Shown: piece by piece, positions 42,547 to 52,024 of the stretch
How the letters are laid out: the number at the start of each line of letters is the position of its first letter
Numbering within the stretch: position 1 is the first letter of the stretch
Assembly: GCF_900110185.1 (NCBI RefSeq)
Contig: NZ_FOCT01000002.1
Location: 343,577-407,576 of the forward strand
DNA: 64,000 bases
Direction of reading: 5' to 3'
DNA from: Nitrosospira multiformis
GTDB lineage: Bacteria; Pseudomonadota; Gammaproteobacteria; Burkholderiales; Nitrosomonadaceae
Program-made: the position numbers and the translations under genes
The notes under the pieces: model-generated
What the model was told of the DNA's origin: nothing
What the model saw: only the letters and a program-made list of their open reading frames with translations
Database searches by the model: none

Positions 42547-44019
42547 GTGACTAGCTTTAGGGTAGCACTCGCTTACTCATATCTCAACAAATACCTGACG
42601 GTCATCATTTACTTCATCACGACCGTCACCCTGGCCCGCCTGCTCACGCCTGCGGACATCGGCGTCTACACCGTAGCAGCAGTATTTGTGGGCCTTGGCC
42701 ATTTACTGCGCGAGTTCGGTATCAATGAATACATTGTGCAAGAAAAGGAGTTGACACCCGATCGCATTCGGGCTGCATTTACACTCAACATGCTGTTCGG
42801 TTGGAGCATTGCGCTTATCCTGTTTTTTGCTCGAACCCCTATTGGCAATTTTTACAATAGCGAGGGGGTGCGGGAAGTTATCGGCCTGTTGTGCATCAAT
42901 TTCCTGCTGGTACCCATCGGTGCCATTACTTTCGCGCACATTCGGCGGGAGATGCGATTCCAGCACCTCATGGTAATCCAGGTGGCAAGCGCTATTACCT
43001 CCTCACTGGTAGGCATACTCTCCGCCCTTGCCGGGGAGGCTTACCGTAGCCTTGTCTGGAGCGCGATCGCGGGAACCGCAACGAGCGTGCTCTTAACGTT
43101 TGTATTCCGTTCCAAGGAGATGCTGCTTCTGCCCGGTATACGCGAGATTCCTCACGTTTTCGCTTTTTGCCGTTATGCGGGTAGTCGTCAGTTGATCACC
43201 CACGCCGGCCAGACGTCTCCGGACTGGATACTGGGAAAACTGCTGGACATGAGTGCTGTGGGTTTGTATAGCAGGGGACTTGGTACAATCAGCATTTTCA
43301 ACAAGGCTTTTCTGGAAGCACTCTGGGGGGTCATACTCCCGCACTTCTCCAGGCAGCTTCGCGATGGGGCGCTCGACAAGGATCAGTACCTTTTTCTGGT
43401 CGAATGCGTAACCGCTGTCGCCTGGCCCTTCTTTGCCACGCTCGCCGTACTCTCGGAACCTGTAATACGGCTACTGTTCGGAGATCAATGGCTGGAATCG
43501 GCGCCTGTCTTACGCGTTCTCTGCCTCGGTGCGGTCCTGGTGTATACTAATGTGCTGATGGACCAGATGCTGATTTCCGCGGGTCATATCCGCCTTTCTT
43601 TCCGCATCATCGTCATCCTTCAAGTCCTGACGGTCGCGGCCGTTTTCCTGTCGGCGCCGAACGGACTGATCTGGGTGGCGGGAGCAATAATGGCGGTTAA
43701 CTTCATACAGCTATGCACCTATCAGCTCGTAGGGCAGCGCATTTTTGAAATAAGCTTCCAGGCATTTGCCCGCATCTACATCAGGAACGCCCTGCTAACC
43801 TGTGTGTCGGTCATTTCTCCCCTCGTTGCAGCGCTCACACTGGATGATGTCCAGCTCGTTTTTCTTCCGTATTTGAGTGCCGTGATCGCTGCTACCGTGC
43901 TTGCCTGGACGGCCGGGATATGGTTACTCAAGTCTTCCCTGTTTGCGGAAATGATCAAGGCTCTGACGTACGTAAAGGCATTGCGCAGGCCCAGGGCTAG
44001 TAGCGGTTCATCGGGGTAA
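42547..44019 (+). CDS. Polysaccharide flippase, MOP/Wzx type
   Basis: This 490-residue protein from a GTG start has about 12-14 hydrophobic segments. LTPADIGVYTVAAVFVGLG and YSRGLGTISIFNKAFLEALW are typical of the polysaccharide transport (WzxC-like) family. It should move lipid-linked repeat units across the inner membrane. The upstream 280-base divergent region with the GT2 gene probably holds its promoter. Confidence 0.92.
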   Translation: MTSFRVALAYSYLNKYLTVIIYFITTVTLARLLTPADIGVYTVAAVFVGLGHLLREFGINEYIVQEKELTPDRIRAAFTLNMLFGWSIALILFFARTPIGNFYNSEGVREVIGLLCINFLLVPIGAITFAHIRREMRFQHLMVIQVASAITSSLVGILSALAGEAYRSLVWSAIAGTATSVLLTFVFRSKEMLLLPGIREIPHVFAFCRYAGSRQLITHAGQTSPDWILGKLLDMSAVGLYSRGLGTISIFNKAFLEALWGVILPHFSRQLRDGALDKDQYLFLVECVTAVAWPFFATLAVLSEPVIRLLFGDQWLESAPVLRVLCLGAVLVYTNVLMDQMLISAGHIRLSFRIIVILQVLTVAAVFLSAPNGLIWVAGAIMAVNFIQLCTYQLVGQRIFEISFQAFARIYIRNALLTCVSVISPLVAALTLDDVQLVFLPYLSAVIAATVLAWTAGIWLLKSSLFAEMIKALTYVKALRRPRASSGSSG

Positions 44020-44084
44020 TGGAAAGCGGCGAGACGGAATAAAATAGGAGTCTCTATCGAAGAAAGAACTTGGAAAGTTTATAT

Positions 44085-45182
44085 CTATCTACAAAATACC
44101 TCTTTGATAACTTCGAGGTAACCCTTTCCAAATTTCAAATCTGGCTCCAGATAATTACCCTCTGCCCATTCATTCCACGCCTTGACGAAAATCAGCCGCT
44201 CCTCAAAATCGATACCCTCGGTCATCTCCAATGCCCCTTGCGCCTGGATCCCAAACAGTTCCGGGGTGGAATCTTTTAGTACTAGTCCATTTTTCCCACT
44301 TCTAGGAGTGTTATCCCAACTCGGCAAAAGACACGGGTAGTTTTTTATTTCGGGACGCGCATCCTTGAGAAAGTCTAGTAGGACGTCCCGATAAGAGTGT
44401 ACTACTGGGCGTCCCCTTTTTTTTCTATAGTAGAGTTTGAGTTTCTGAATGGGCTCGCGCCAACTTTGCCAGGTAATATCAACACGCGGAAGATATCGCC
44501 AGATCGACGCATCCAAGCCGTGCTGCTGAGGCCAACTCGGGTCTTTATCGATCCCGATTAAATGCAATCCTTGCAATCCTTCCTTTAGTGCCAGTTCCCG
44601 CCAGTATTCAATTACGCGTTCCAAATCTGGAATCTCTCTCGGGTTGTATATCAGGAATATCGCCTTTCCTTCCAAGGTAACATATCGCTTATCCGTAAAG
44701 GCAGGCAACAAGGCATAAAAGTGGGATTTATGGTCTTCCATACCAGGATATGTTTGCTCTACTAGAACCCTATTAGGAGCACCATGCCATACGCCCGTCC
44801 AAGTCTGATTTGCCCAACACAAGCAAAACGGAAAATCCGGCTGCCCGGACGCTAACACCTCGTTAAATGGGCGCTCTAAAATCCGTCGGCCGGCAAACCA
44901 GTAGTGGTAATAGCAGAACGCTTCTATTCCATATTCCCTTGCCATATTTGCTTGTGCAATCCGTGTCTCCGGCACGCGCAAATCATAAAAACCCAAATCC
45001 GCAGGAATGTGGGGCTGATAGTGCCCCGGGAAAAGTGGCTTGGCCTTTGCGACGTTCGTCCACTCGGTAAATCCCTTGCCCCACCATACATCATTTTCCG
45101 GGACGGGGTGAAATTGGGGTAGATAAAAGGCAATTACCCTTGCCACTCGCTGTTCTGAGGCTGTTCGCTCTTCGCGTTGCAT
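44085..45182 (-). CDS. WbsX-family glycosyltransferase/glycoside-hydrolase-99-like protein
   Basis: The 365-residue protein starts with VARVIAFYLPQFHPVPENDVWWGKGFTEW split over its first 40 residues, then has ANMAREYGIEAFCYYHYWF and a C-terminal FVKAWNEWAEGNYLEPD. These are the hallmark blocks of WbsX-type proteins of O-antigen and EPS loci. The natural reaction is not firmly known. The coding sequence looks more AT-rich than its neighbours, which may mean recent acquisition. Confidence 0.88.
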   Translation of the reverse strand: MQREERTASEQRVARVIAFYLPQFHPVPENDVWWGKGFTEWTNVAKAKPLFPGHYQPHIPADLGFYDLRVPETRIAQANMAREYGIEAFCYYHYWFAGRRILERPFNEVLASGQPDFPFCLCWANQTWTGVWHGAPNRVLVEQTYPGMEDHKSHFYALLPAFTDKRYVTLEGKAIFLIYNPREIPDLERVIEYWRELALKEGLQGLHLIGIDKDPSWPQQHGLDASIWRYLPRVDITWQSWREPIQKLKLYYRKKRGRPVVHSYRDVLLDFLKDARPEIKNYPCLLPSWDNTPRSGKNGLVLKDSTPELFGIQAQGALEMTEGIDFEERLIFVKAWNEWAEGNYLEPDLKFGKGYLEVIKEVFCR

Positions 45183-45717
45183 TTAAATCTCTTCGTTTCC
45201 TGATTTATAAAGGAGTTGGGCTAGTAGACTCTCTTGTCCAGGGTAGGCGTGGGTGGAGGATCGGAAGTGTAAATGTGTGTATGCATGCGAAACACGCAAA
45301 CGGTCTAGTCATTCAGGTAAGGTAACCAGGTAGGGTTCAGCTAATATAACGGCTAAGAGTATCAATATTTTAACTGATCGGTAGGCTTGGCCCAAAGAAT
45401 TGAGGTTTGACGCTCTAGCTCTCTTCAAATAGCCTTGAGAATACTAGATACTTATTTCGTGGCTCATTAGCGATCGAAGAGGCATACGCTACCATATGCT
45501 TCCTTAACGCCATGTTCCCTTCCAATAGAAATTGAGTTTGAGCCAATACTATAATTGGCTCAACCCTTCAATAACGTAGATTAGCTGCATTATCTCTGTC
45601 ACCTTCTCAGAAGAGGTAATACCAAAAGCGGTAAACTAGTCTTTTCTCGTTTATCCGACCAGTTTTTTTAAAAAGAGTGGCGCGAGTGGTAAATCCCATT
45701 ATCCGCCTTCCTGATTT
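45183..45717. other. Intergenic stretch of 535 bases
   Basis: The stretch is AT-rich and has stop codons in most frames. It holds a perfect 10-base inverted repeat at 45538-45563 and should contain the divergent promoters of the WbsX and GT2 genes. No coding region is supported. Confidence 0.5.
45538..45563. repeat. Perfect 10-base inverted repeat
   Basis: TTGAGCCAAT (45538-45547) and ATTGGCTCAA (45554-45563) are exact reverse complements around ACTATA. No T-run follows. It lies 155 bases upstream of the GT2 gene at 45718 and may be an operator or a relic of a mobile element end. Confidence 0.5.
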
Positions 45718-46569
45718 ATGAAAATCGTCGTCATACTAGCAAGCTACAACGAACAGAGATTTATAGGCGCATGCCTCGATCATTACCTTCGGCAGGGCAT
45801 AGAGGTCTATTTATTGGATAACGATTCCACGGACAATACCGTGGAAATTGCCCAGCAGTACCTCGGCCGCAACCTGATCGCAATCGAACGCATCCCCAGG
45901 AACGGGATGTACCAGTGGCAAAAAATTCTGATGCGCAAGGAAGAGCTTGCTGATGAGATTGAGGCGGACTGGCTGATGCATGCCGATCCTGACGAAATCA
46001 GGGTTGCCCCCAACTCTACGCAGACCCTCGCTGAGGCTATCGCAGAGGTGGACAAAAAAGGCTACAACGCAGTCAACTTCATGGAATACACCTTTCTGCC
46101 CGTAAGGGAGTCGAACGATCACGATAATGCCGAGTTCCAGAAAACGATGCACTGGTATTACCCCTTCGCGCAACGCTACCCTCACCGGTTGAATGCATGG
46201 AAAAAACAGAATCGGCGCTGGCCCGGCGCGAAGGCTTTCCTACGCGAACTGGTGCGCAACCACCGGCTACCCCCATCAGTAAATCTCCGGGACAGTGGCG
46301 GGCACGTGATCCAGTTTCCCGGCATCAAGCCCTATCCCGTCGATTTCAAGCTCAAGCACTATATTGTGCTAAGCCTGGATCACGCCATCCAGAAATACGT
46401 GAAAAAATCCTACGATCCCATCGAGACCGGGGCTCACGGCTGGAGAGCGACGATCAAGGAGCATGAGTTTCTGCTGCCCTCGCAGTCTCATATGCGCCTT
46501 TATACGTCTGACGATGAACTTGATGCCAGTAATCCGTTGAAGGAACATTTGCTGGTACAGCAGGGTTGA
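45718..46569 (+). CDS. Glycosyltransferase family 2-like protein
   Basis: The 283-residue protein begins MKIVVILASYNEQRFIGACL and has LLDNDSTDNTVEIAQQYL and the DxD-type MHADPDEIR, as in glycosyltransferase 2-like (often DUF616/GT92-like) proteins. It has a central HRLNAWKKQNRRWPGAK block and a C-terminal helix region. It lies 25 bases upstream of the gene at 46595, so the two probably form a unit. The donor sugar is unknown. Confidence 0.8.
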   Translation: MKIVVILASYNEQRFIGACLDHYLRQGIEVYLLDNDSTDNTVEIAQQYLGRNLIAIERIPRNGMYQWQKILMRKEELADEIEADWLMHADPDEIRVAPNSTQTLAEAIAEVDKKGYNAVNFMEYTFLPVRESNDHDNAEFQKTMHWYYPFAQRYPHRLNAWKKQNRRWPGAKAFLRELVRNHRLPPSVNLRDSGGHVIQFPGIKPYPVDFKLKHYIVLSLDHAIQKYVKKSYDPIETGAHGWRATIKEHEFLLPSQSHMRLYTSDDELDASNPLKEHLLVQQG

Positions 46570-46594
46570 AGGGAAATCCAGGAGAACTTTCCTT

Positions 46595-47449
46595 ATGAAA
46601 CGTACCACGGTTCTTTTCAGCAGCCACCTCATGGGGGAAACGGTTCTTGCCCGGCTGAAAAAACTGCGCGAAGAAGTGCCGCGGCATCATGACGTTTTCT
46701 TTTATTACGACGAAACCAGGATCAGTCAGGCGCAGGCTGCACGGGTAGCACCCGCCCTCGGGCATGGTAGTCACGATTGGCACCAGTACAAAAAGGCCTG
46801 CCATTACTTTCCCGGCAAAATCCCGGGCAATGAGGATGGCATGCTGCTGAGTGCCTTTCACCGCTTGCCGGGCTATGACAACTACTGGTATCTGGAATAC
46901 GACGTGGTTTACTCCGGCCACTGGCGACGTTTCTTTGCTGATTTTGCGGACCATCCCGCCGATATGCTCAGCACCAGCATTGCTCGCCACGATCAGATTC
47001 CCGAATGGCCGCTCTGGAAATCGCTGGAACTGCCGGATGGGATAGTGCTGCCTCGGCAGGAGTGGCTGCGCTCGTTCAATCCCATCTTGCGATTATCAAG
47101 AGCAGCTCTGGAAATACTGGCAGAAGAATATCGCCAGAATTCCTGGGCCGGGCATTCAGAGGGCGTGATGCCCACGGTGCTCGCATACCGGGGATTGCAA
47201 ATAGAGGATATTGGCGGAGAGGGCGAGTTTGTGCCAGACGGAAGGGAGAATCGGTACTATCGCAACAATCGGCTCGACAAATCATTGACCCCTGGCACAT
47301 TCGTCTTTCGGCCACCCATGGAAGCCCCCGGTTTTGAGCCGAATCTTTTATGGCATCCTGTCAAGGACGCCAGTCATGACACCTGGGATCGAGAGCCCAA
47401 AGTTTCCGCCTCTTTTTTTAAGAGTTTGCGGGATTTTTTCAGGCGATAG
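46595..47449 (+). CDS. DUF3405-like putative glycosyltransferase
   Basis: This 284-residue protein is preceded by a good ribosome site (CCAGGAGAA). The core YDNYWYLEYDVVYSGHWRRFF looks like a GT-A fold nucleotide-sugar region in DUF3405-type proteins, and DMLSTSIARHD and FNPILRLSRAALEIL follow. No catalytic mechanism can be assigned from sequence alone. It is the second gene of a plus-strand pair and converges with the methyltransferase at 47467. Confidence 0.65.
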   Translation: MKRTTVLFSSHLMGETVLARLKKLREEVPRHHDVFFYYDETRISQAQAARVAPALGHGSHDWHQYKKACHYFPGKIPGNEDGMLLSAFHRLPGYDNYWYLEYDVVYSGHWRRFFADFADHPADMLSTSIARHDQIPEWPLWKSLELPDGIVLPRQEWLRSFNPILRLSRAALEILAEEYRQNSWAGHSEGVMPTVLAYRGLQIEDIGGEGEFVPDGRENRYYRNNRLDKSLTPGTFVFRPPMEAPGFEPNLLWHPVKDASHDTWDREPKVSASFFKSLRDFFRR

Positions 47450-47466
47450 GTTAGCACTCAGAAGAA

Positions 47467-48132
47467 TCATGCGTCTACAGGACTCGCTAATACAGTAAAG
47501 CGTTCGTACCTTGCATCTTCTAAAGACTTGCGGCACAAAAGGTTCAGTAATCCGAACTTCCAAGGAAAAGTGATGGGCCTAATCCCTTCAATCTGATCAA
47601 TTGAGTAGCCGCTCTCTATAAACAGCCTTTGCATGCTTTTCTGGGTGAAGAACCGCAAATGCGTCTTATCGAGCACCCCCCAGGGCCCATACTGAAAATC
47701 ACCTTCCTGCAGCAATTGTTTTATCACCCAGAAATACCGAACATTGGGGATCGATGCCACTACTTTCGCCCCTTGGGTTAATTTTGGCCTTAGTTTACTT
47801 AGCACCTCCCATGGATCAACTAGATGCTCCAGTGAGTCATTGAAAACGACACAATCGAAATATTGCTCGGGCAAACTCTCCAAGGCGTTTTCAATAGTTG
47901 TATTGATTACTTTCGCTAATCTTTGCCGGGCGACCTCGGCCGCGTCTGCAAATGGCTCGATACCCCAAATTTGCAATTGACTATGGGTTTGGAGCAAACT
48001 TACCCCAAAAGCCCCCTGCCCGCATCCAACATCGAGCAACCGCTTGACTGAAGTGGGAACGAAACGCACCATCTCGTCACGCGGCTCGTCATAATATGTT
48101 TTTGAGGAGGAAGGGGTTTTTTCCGCTTTCAT
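47467..48132 (-). CDS. Class I SAM-dependent methyltransferase
   Basis: The 221-residue protein has the SAM motif LLDVGCGQGAFG, the acidic residue in WGIEPFADAAEVA and the post-motif VVFNDSLEHLVDPWEVL. HLRFFTQKSMQRLF is common in sugar methyltransferases of EPS loci. It is the last gene of the 14-gene minus-strand run and looks more AT-rich than its neighbours. Confidence 0.9.
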   Translation of the reverse strand: MKAEKTPSSSKTYYDEPRDEMVRFVPTSVKRLLDVGCGQGAFGVSLLQTHSQLQIWGIEPFADAAEVARQRLAKVINTTIENALESLPEQYFDCVVFNDSLEHLVDPWEVLSKLRPKLTQGAKVVASIPNVRYFWVIKQLLQEGDFQYGPWGVLDKTHLRFFTQKSMQRLFIESGYSIDQIEGIRPITFPWKFGLLNLLCRKSLEDARYERFTVLASPVDA

Positions 48133-48194
48133 TTAATCACTTCATTTTGAAAAGATTGATTTTAGATCCCGAACAAACTCATCTCCGTGTCAGA

Positions 48195-49547
48195 CTATGG
48201 CACGTTACTTACAACATAACGAAATTTCCCGGAATTTTCCAATGGAATTTCCGCTATTTCCTTGATCTGGATATCTACTTCCTTTCCAAGCCGCGCCTTG
48301 AATTCCCGTTCGATCTTTGCGGCCATCTCCCGAGTTAATCCGCTTTCTGTAACAACGCAAACTCGAGTAGTAGCCAGGCTCTCCTGTACGATCTTGAAGC
48401 TGCGTATTTCCGGCAAGTCCCGCAGGATGTAGATCAGGGCGAGGCCGTGCATGACGGTTCCATCCCGCGCGACGACAAAATCGGGGCTGTGGCCCTGTAT
48501 TTCCTTCAACACAGGAAGTCCCCGCCCGCAGCGACAGAGCCCATCATCCAGTATCCCTATATCGCCGGTACGATAGCGAATGAACGGAAATTCTCCGGTA
48601 GAAAGATGAGTGACCACGATTTCTCCTGCTTCGCCACAAGGTAGCGGAACCCCCTGTCGATCCACGATCTCCACGATGATATCCTCTGCCGTTATGTGCA
48701 TGCCGCCCTCCGCGCATTCATGGGCAATGAAACCTGCATCGCGCCCCCCATAGCCATTGGCAACAGGACATCCGAAGGTTTTGCTGATCTGTTGTCGCTG
48801 TTCATCGTAGAGCCGCTCGGAAGTAACGAATGCCACCTTGATACCCAGATCGTCCATTCGCTGCCCTCTTGCCTGCGCATGACGGGCAATATGGGACAAG
48901 GCCGAAGGGTAGCCGAAAAACATCCTGGAAGGCGCGGCCCGCAGTTCGCCAAGGAAGTGGTCAAGCTTTTGCTCCGACATTTCGAACGCCGGAAACAGCC
49001 TTGTTCTGAGCAGGCGATCACGCAATATGCGAAGACGATCCTAGGCGCCGAGTTCGATAGGGAAGCCCCAGACCACCTCAGGATCGCCGATGTCGACGTT
49101 CCACCAGCGCGTAACACGCCACTTTGCCGCCACATCATGGCTGACGCGCTCCTTGCCGATATAAAAGGTGAGCGGTTCCCCGCGCTCGACCCTCCAGTAT
49201 TGAAAGAGCAGGCTTCTGGCTTTTTCGGACTTCAATGCCTCTGTATTGGCGCGGATCGCAGGTTTATCGAGAAGTGGCAAGCGCGCCAGATCGGCAAGGC
49301 TAGACACCGCGGTTGCCTTGAAGCCAACCTCCGCAAATATCCCGCGATAATAAGGTACGTGCGCTTCTGCTTCAGCCAGCAGATGGCGCAACTTCAACAG
49401 CTGCAAGTCCTCCAGGCGCTCCCGGTTCCACCATTGAGACACCTCCACCGCCTTGCGTACTGATACTGTGGAATGGTCCTTGAGACGCTCTTGCAGCGGA
49501 AAGAGAAGACCCGATACGAGTGATGTATACCAGTCTCTGTTTTTCAT
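48195..49547 (-). pseudogene. CapK/PaaK-like adenylate-forming enzyme, interrupted by an in-frame TAG
   Basis: One frame runs from ATG 49547 to 48195 with a single amber codon at 49041-49043, after residue 168. The first part has LEDLQLLKLRHLLAEAEAHV and PYYRGIFAEVGF; the second has FGYPSALSHIARHA, GYGGRDAGFIAHEC, FPFIRYRTGDIGIL and VEIVDRQGVPLPCGEAGEIV, all typical of phenylacetate-CoA-ligase-like (CapK) proteins of EPS loci. Both parts are in the same frame, so no frameshift is needed, and the combined 449 residues fit the family. In relatives the position after ELGA is usually Gln or a similar residue, so CAG to TAG is likely. A paralogue lies at 59390-60766. Confidence 0.85.
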
Positions 49548-49569
49548 TTATCAAAGCTTTCAGCGTCAC

Positions 49570-50682
49570 TCAACAGGATCTGTCTGGTGCGGCAAGAACC
49601 TGCTCATAGACACGGAACAGGGAGACGCGCACGTTCGGCCAGGTGTAGCGCTGCACGCATTCCATACCGGCCTCGATCAAACGCCTGGTCCTGGTCGCAT
49701 CATTGAGCAGCCGCAGAACTGCATTGGCCATCGCCTGGGGGTCGCGGGCAGGTACGAGTAAGGCGTTCTTTTCATGCTCAACGAGATAGGGAATCCCCCC
49801 CACGTTCGTACTCACCACGGGGACGCCGCTTGCCAAAGCTTCAAGTATCGATATGGGCATATTATCGGCGAGACTCGGATTGAGCATCACACTCGCGCTG
49901 CGATAGATTGCAGCCATGCCCTCGTTGTCCACGCGCCCGGTGAATGTCACGGCATCCGCTATGCCCAATGCGAAGGCAAGTTGCTCCAGCATCTGCCGTT
50001 CCGGTCCGGATCCGGCCAGACTGAGCTTCGCGGCGGGAAAGGAGCGCCTTACGATGTGAAAGGCCCGCAGTGCGGTCTCATTGTCGTAAATCGGCTCCAG
50101 ATTGCGGGTGACGATGATATGAGGAAAGTCAGATCCGGCTGCCGCGGTAGAGGCATCGGATCGCATCCCTGCTCCGAAGCGGCTCAGGTCGATGATATTG
50201 GGAACGATGCTGACTGAAAAGCCGCGTTTGCCAAAAACCCCTTCCAGGAACCCGGAAGGGACGATAATTGCACTGACTCTTGATAAGCTCGGCTTTACCC
50301 ACGAAAAGGCTTTATCAAAAAAGGAGTCCGCCTCGCCTCCCCGGTAATTGATAATCACCGGCTTACCCCTGAGCCGGGCAATCCAGATAGCGGGGGCAGC
50401 AAACAAGTGCCAGGACCAGCCGGAATTGGCCATCACGTGAAATAATTGAACCCTGCCTGCTGAAAACCACAGTTGGCTGATATAGGGCAGCAAGCGGAAT
50501 CCTGCCCTGATCCCCTTGAATCTTCCAATCCAGCCAGGCCAGTAGGGGCGATTGACCTGGATCAGTTCCACCTCAACATGCTCTTCTCGCAGAAGCCCTG
50601 CCAACTGCAACGTCTGGTTAGCCATTCCCCCTGAAGGAGGAGGCAAAGGCCCAACCAATCCAATGCGCAAGCCAGCTTTCAT
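49570..50682 (-). CDS. GT4 family glycosyltransferase
   Basis: The start MKAGLRIGLVGPLPPPSGGM at 50682 overlaps the previous gene's stop (ATGA). The 370-residue GT-B protein has the N-terminal GPLPPPSGGMANQT loop and the C-terminal donor-site motif SLADNMPISILEALASGVPV, then STNVGGIPYLVEHEKN. It adds a sugar from an NDP donor to the polymer. A longer start at 50712 is possible but would lie inside the neighbour. Confidence 0.92.
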   Translation of the reverse strand: MKAGLRIGLVGPLPPPSGGMANQTLQLAGLLREEHVEVELIQVNRPYWPGWIGRFKGIRAGFRLLPYISQLWFSAGRVQLFHVMANSGWSWHLFAAPAIWIARLRGKPVIINYRGGEADSFFDKAFSWVKPSLSRVSAIIVPSGFLEGVFGKRGFSVSIVPNIIDLSRFGAGMRSDASTAAAGSDFPHIIVTRNLEPIYDNETALRAFHIVRRSFPAAKLSLAGSGPERQMLEQLAFALGIADAVTFTGRVDNEGMAAIYRSASVMLNPSLADNMPISILEALASGVPVVSTNVGGIPYLVEHEKNALLVPARDPQAMANAVLRLLNDATRTRRLIEAGMECVQRYTWPNVRVSLFRVYEQVLAAPDRSC

Positions 50683-51899
50683 GACGATGCTTTCCTTGAG
50701 AGGAGAGTGCAATAGATCTCCTTATAGCCGGCCACGCTGCCAGCCCAATTACGCCGGGTTTCGACAAAGTCGCGGGCCGCGGCCCGAAGGGCATCCCAAG
50801 TATCGGTGCGAGATATCAGATTCAATATCCGGGCTGCCAGAGCATCAGAATCGCCAGCCTTGAAAAGCACACCGGTTTTTCCATCCTGGATGAGTTCGAG
50901 ATGCCCGCCCACATCTGAAGCAGCAACGAGCCTTCCTTGCGCCATGGCCTCCAGCGGCTTGAGTGGCGTGACGAGGTCGGTAAGGCGCATGGGCAATCTC
51001 GGATACACGAGAATATCGATCAGGTTGTAATAGCATCGAACCTGATCATGGGGAACGCGGCCTGTGAAAACAACCTTGCCTTGCAGGCCCATCCGGGCTG
51101 TGAGAGACTTTAATTCGTCTTCCTGCGGCCCTCCTCCGACCAGAAGAATGCGGATATCGGGATTTGCTGCCAACATCCCGGGCAGTGCGCTGAGCAGTAC
51201 GGTCAACCCTTCATAGGCGTAAAACGAGCCAATGAAGCCGAGTAACACCTTGCCCTCCACCCCGAGGGCGTTTGCAAGTTGCAAATCCCCGCGCTCGCTC
51301 ATCCTGAAATTTTCGAGATTCACCGCATTGGGAATGACGGTTACCTTTTCTGAGGGAATACCCCGCTTGAGGATGTCGCCGCGCAACCCCTCGCAAATCG
51401 TGGTTACTGCATCAGCACGCCTTAAAGCGTAACTCTCCAGTTCACGGGTGAGACGATATCGCGCGCCCCATTCGCGGTGAGTGCCGTGATCTACAGCCGC
51501 ATCTTCCCAGAATGCCCGGACTTCGTAGACGACAGGAATACCCGATCTCCGCCCCACGCGCAGGGCAGGCAAAGCGTTCAGGACTGGAGAATGCGCGTGC
51601 AGGATATCCGGTTCAACAATCTTGACCACCTCAGCCAGGCGATGGGTAAGCGCCTCCATGACACCCAGTTGGTTCAAGACGGGCAGCCGTGCCCTCAATC
51701 CTCGCGGGGCTGGGGTACGATAAAAATGCCATCCTTCCACGAACTCTTCCAGCACACTGCAATTTTCCTGCTTCGATCCGGTCAGGTGAAAGGTTTCCCA
51801 CCCCAGGTTCCGTTGTTCATTCAGAATCGAAAGAGTTCGGAAAGTGTAGCCACTGTGCAGGGGAATGGAGTGATCAAGGATATGCAGAATTCGCATCAA
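50679..51899 (-). CDS. Exosortase-A-associated GT4 glycosyltransferase (Daro_2409-like)
   Basis: The 406-residue protein starts MRILHILDHSIPLHSGYTFR (after one extra Met) and has ILNEQRNLGWETFHLTGSKQ, the pattern of the PEP-CTERM/exosortase A-associated glycosyltransferase family (TIGR04063). The GT-B donor site is seen in GFIGSFYAYEGL and PMRLTDLVTPLKPLEAMAQG. It is one of two signatures in the window that tie this locus to an XrtA system. Confidence 0.9.
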   Translation of the reverse strand: MMRILHILDHSIPLHSGYTFRTLSILNEQRNLGWETFHLTGSKQENCSVLEEFVEGWHFYRTPAPRGLRARLPVLNQLGVMEALTHRLAEVVKIVEPDILHAHSPVLNALPALRVGRRSGIPVVYEVRAFWEDAAVDHGTHREWGARYRLTRELESYALRRADAVTTICEGLRGDILKRGIPSEKVTVIPNAVNLENFRMSERGDLQLANALGVEGKVLLGFIGSFYAYEGLTVLLSALPGMLAANPDIRILLVGGGPQEDELKSLTARMGLQGKVVFTGRVPHDQVRCYYNLIDILVYPRLPMRLTDLVTPLKPLEAMAQGRLVAASDVGGHLELIQDGKTGVLFKAGDSDALAARILNLISRTDTWDALRAAARDFVETRRNWAGSVAGYKEIYCTLLSRKASS

Positions 51900-52024
51900 T
51901 TTTTTTTGCGGTCAGGTCCAGTAGGCTTAACGGAAGATTTACGTGAAACTCCAGTCAGGAACATATAGGAAGTCGTGCCAAATGACTTATGCAAAGGAAT
52001 ATGGAAACCGAAACGTGACTTTTT

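Noticed and set aside
45140..45325. 61-codon plus-strand frame across the WbsX start
   Set aside because: It begins inside the WbsX gene on the opposite strand and shows no protein-like features.
49000..49060. Frameshift explanation for the split CapK-like gene
   Set aside because: Reading through TAG keeps the same frame on both sides, so a nonsense codon explains the split without an indel.
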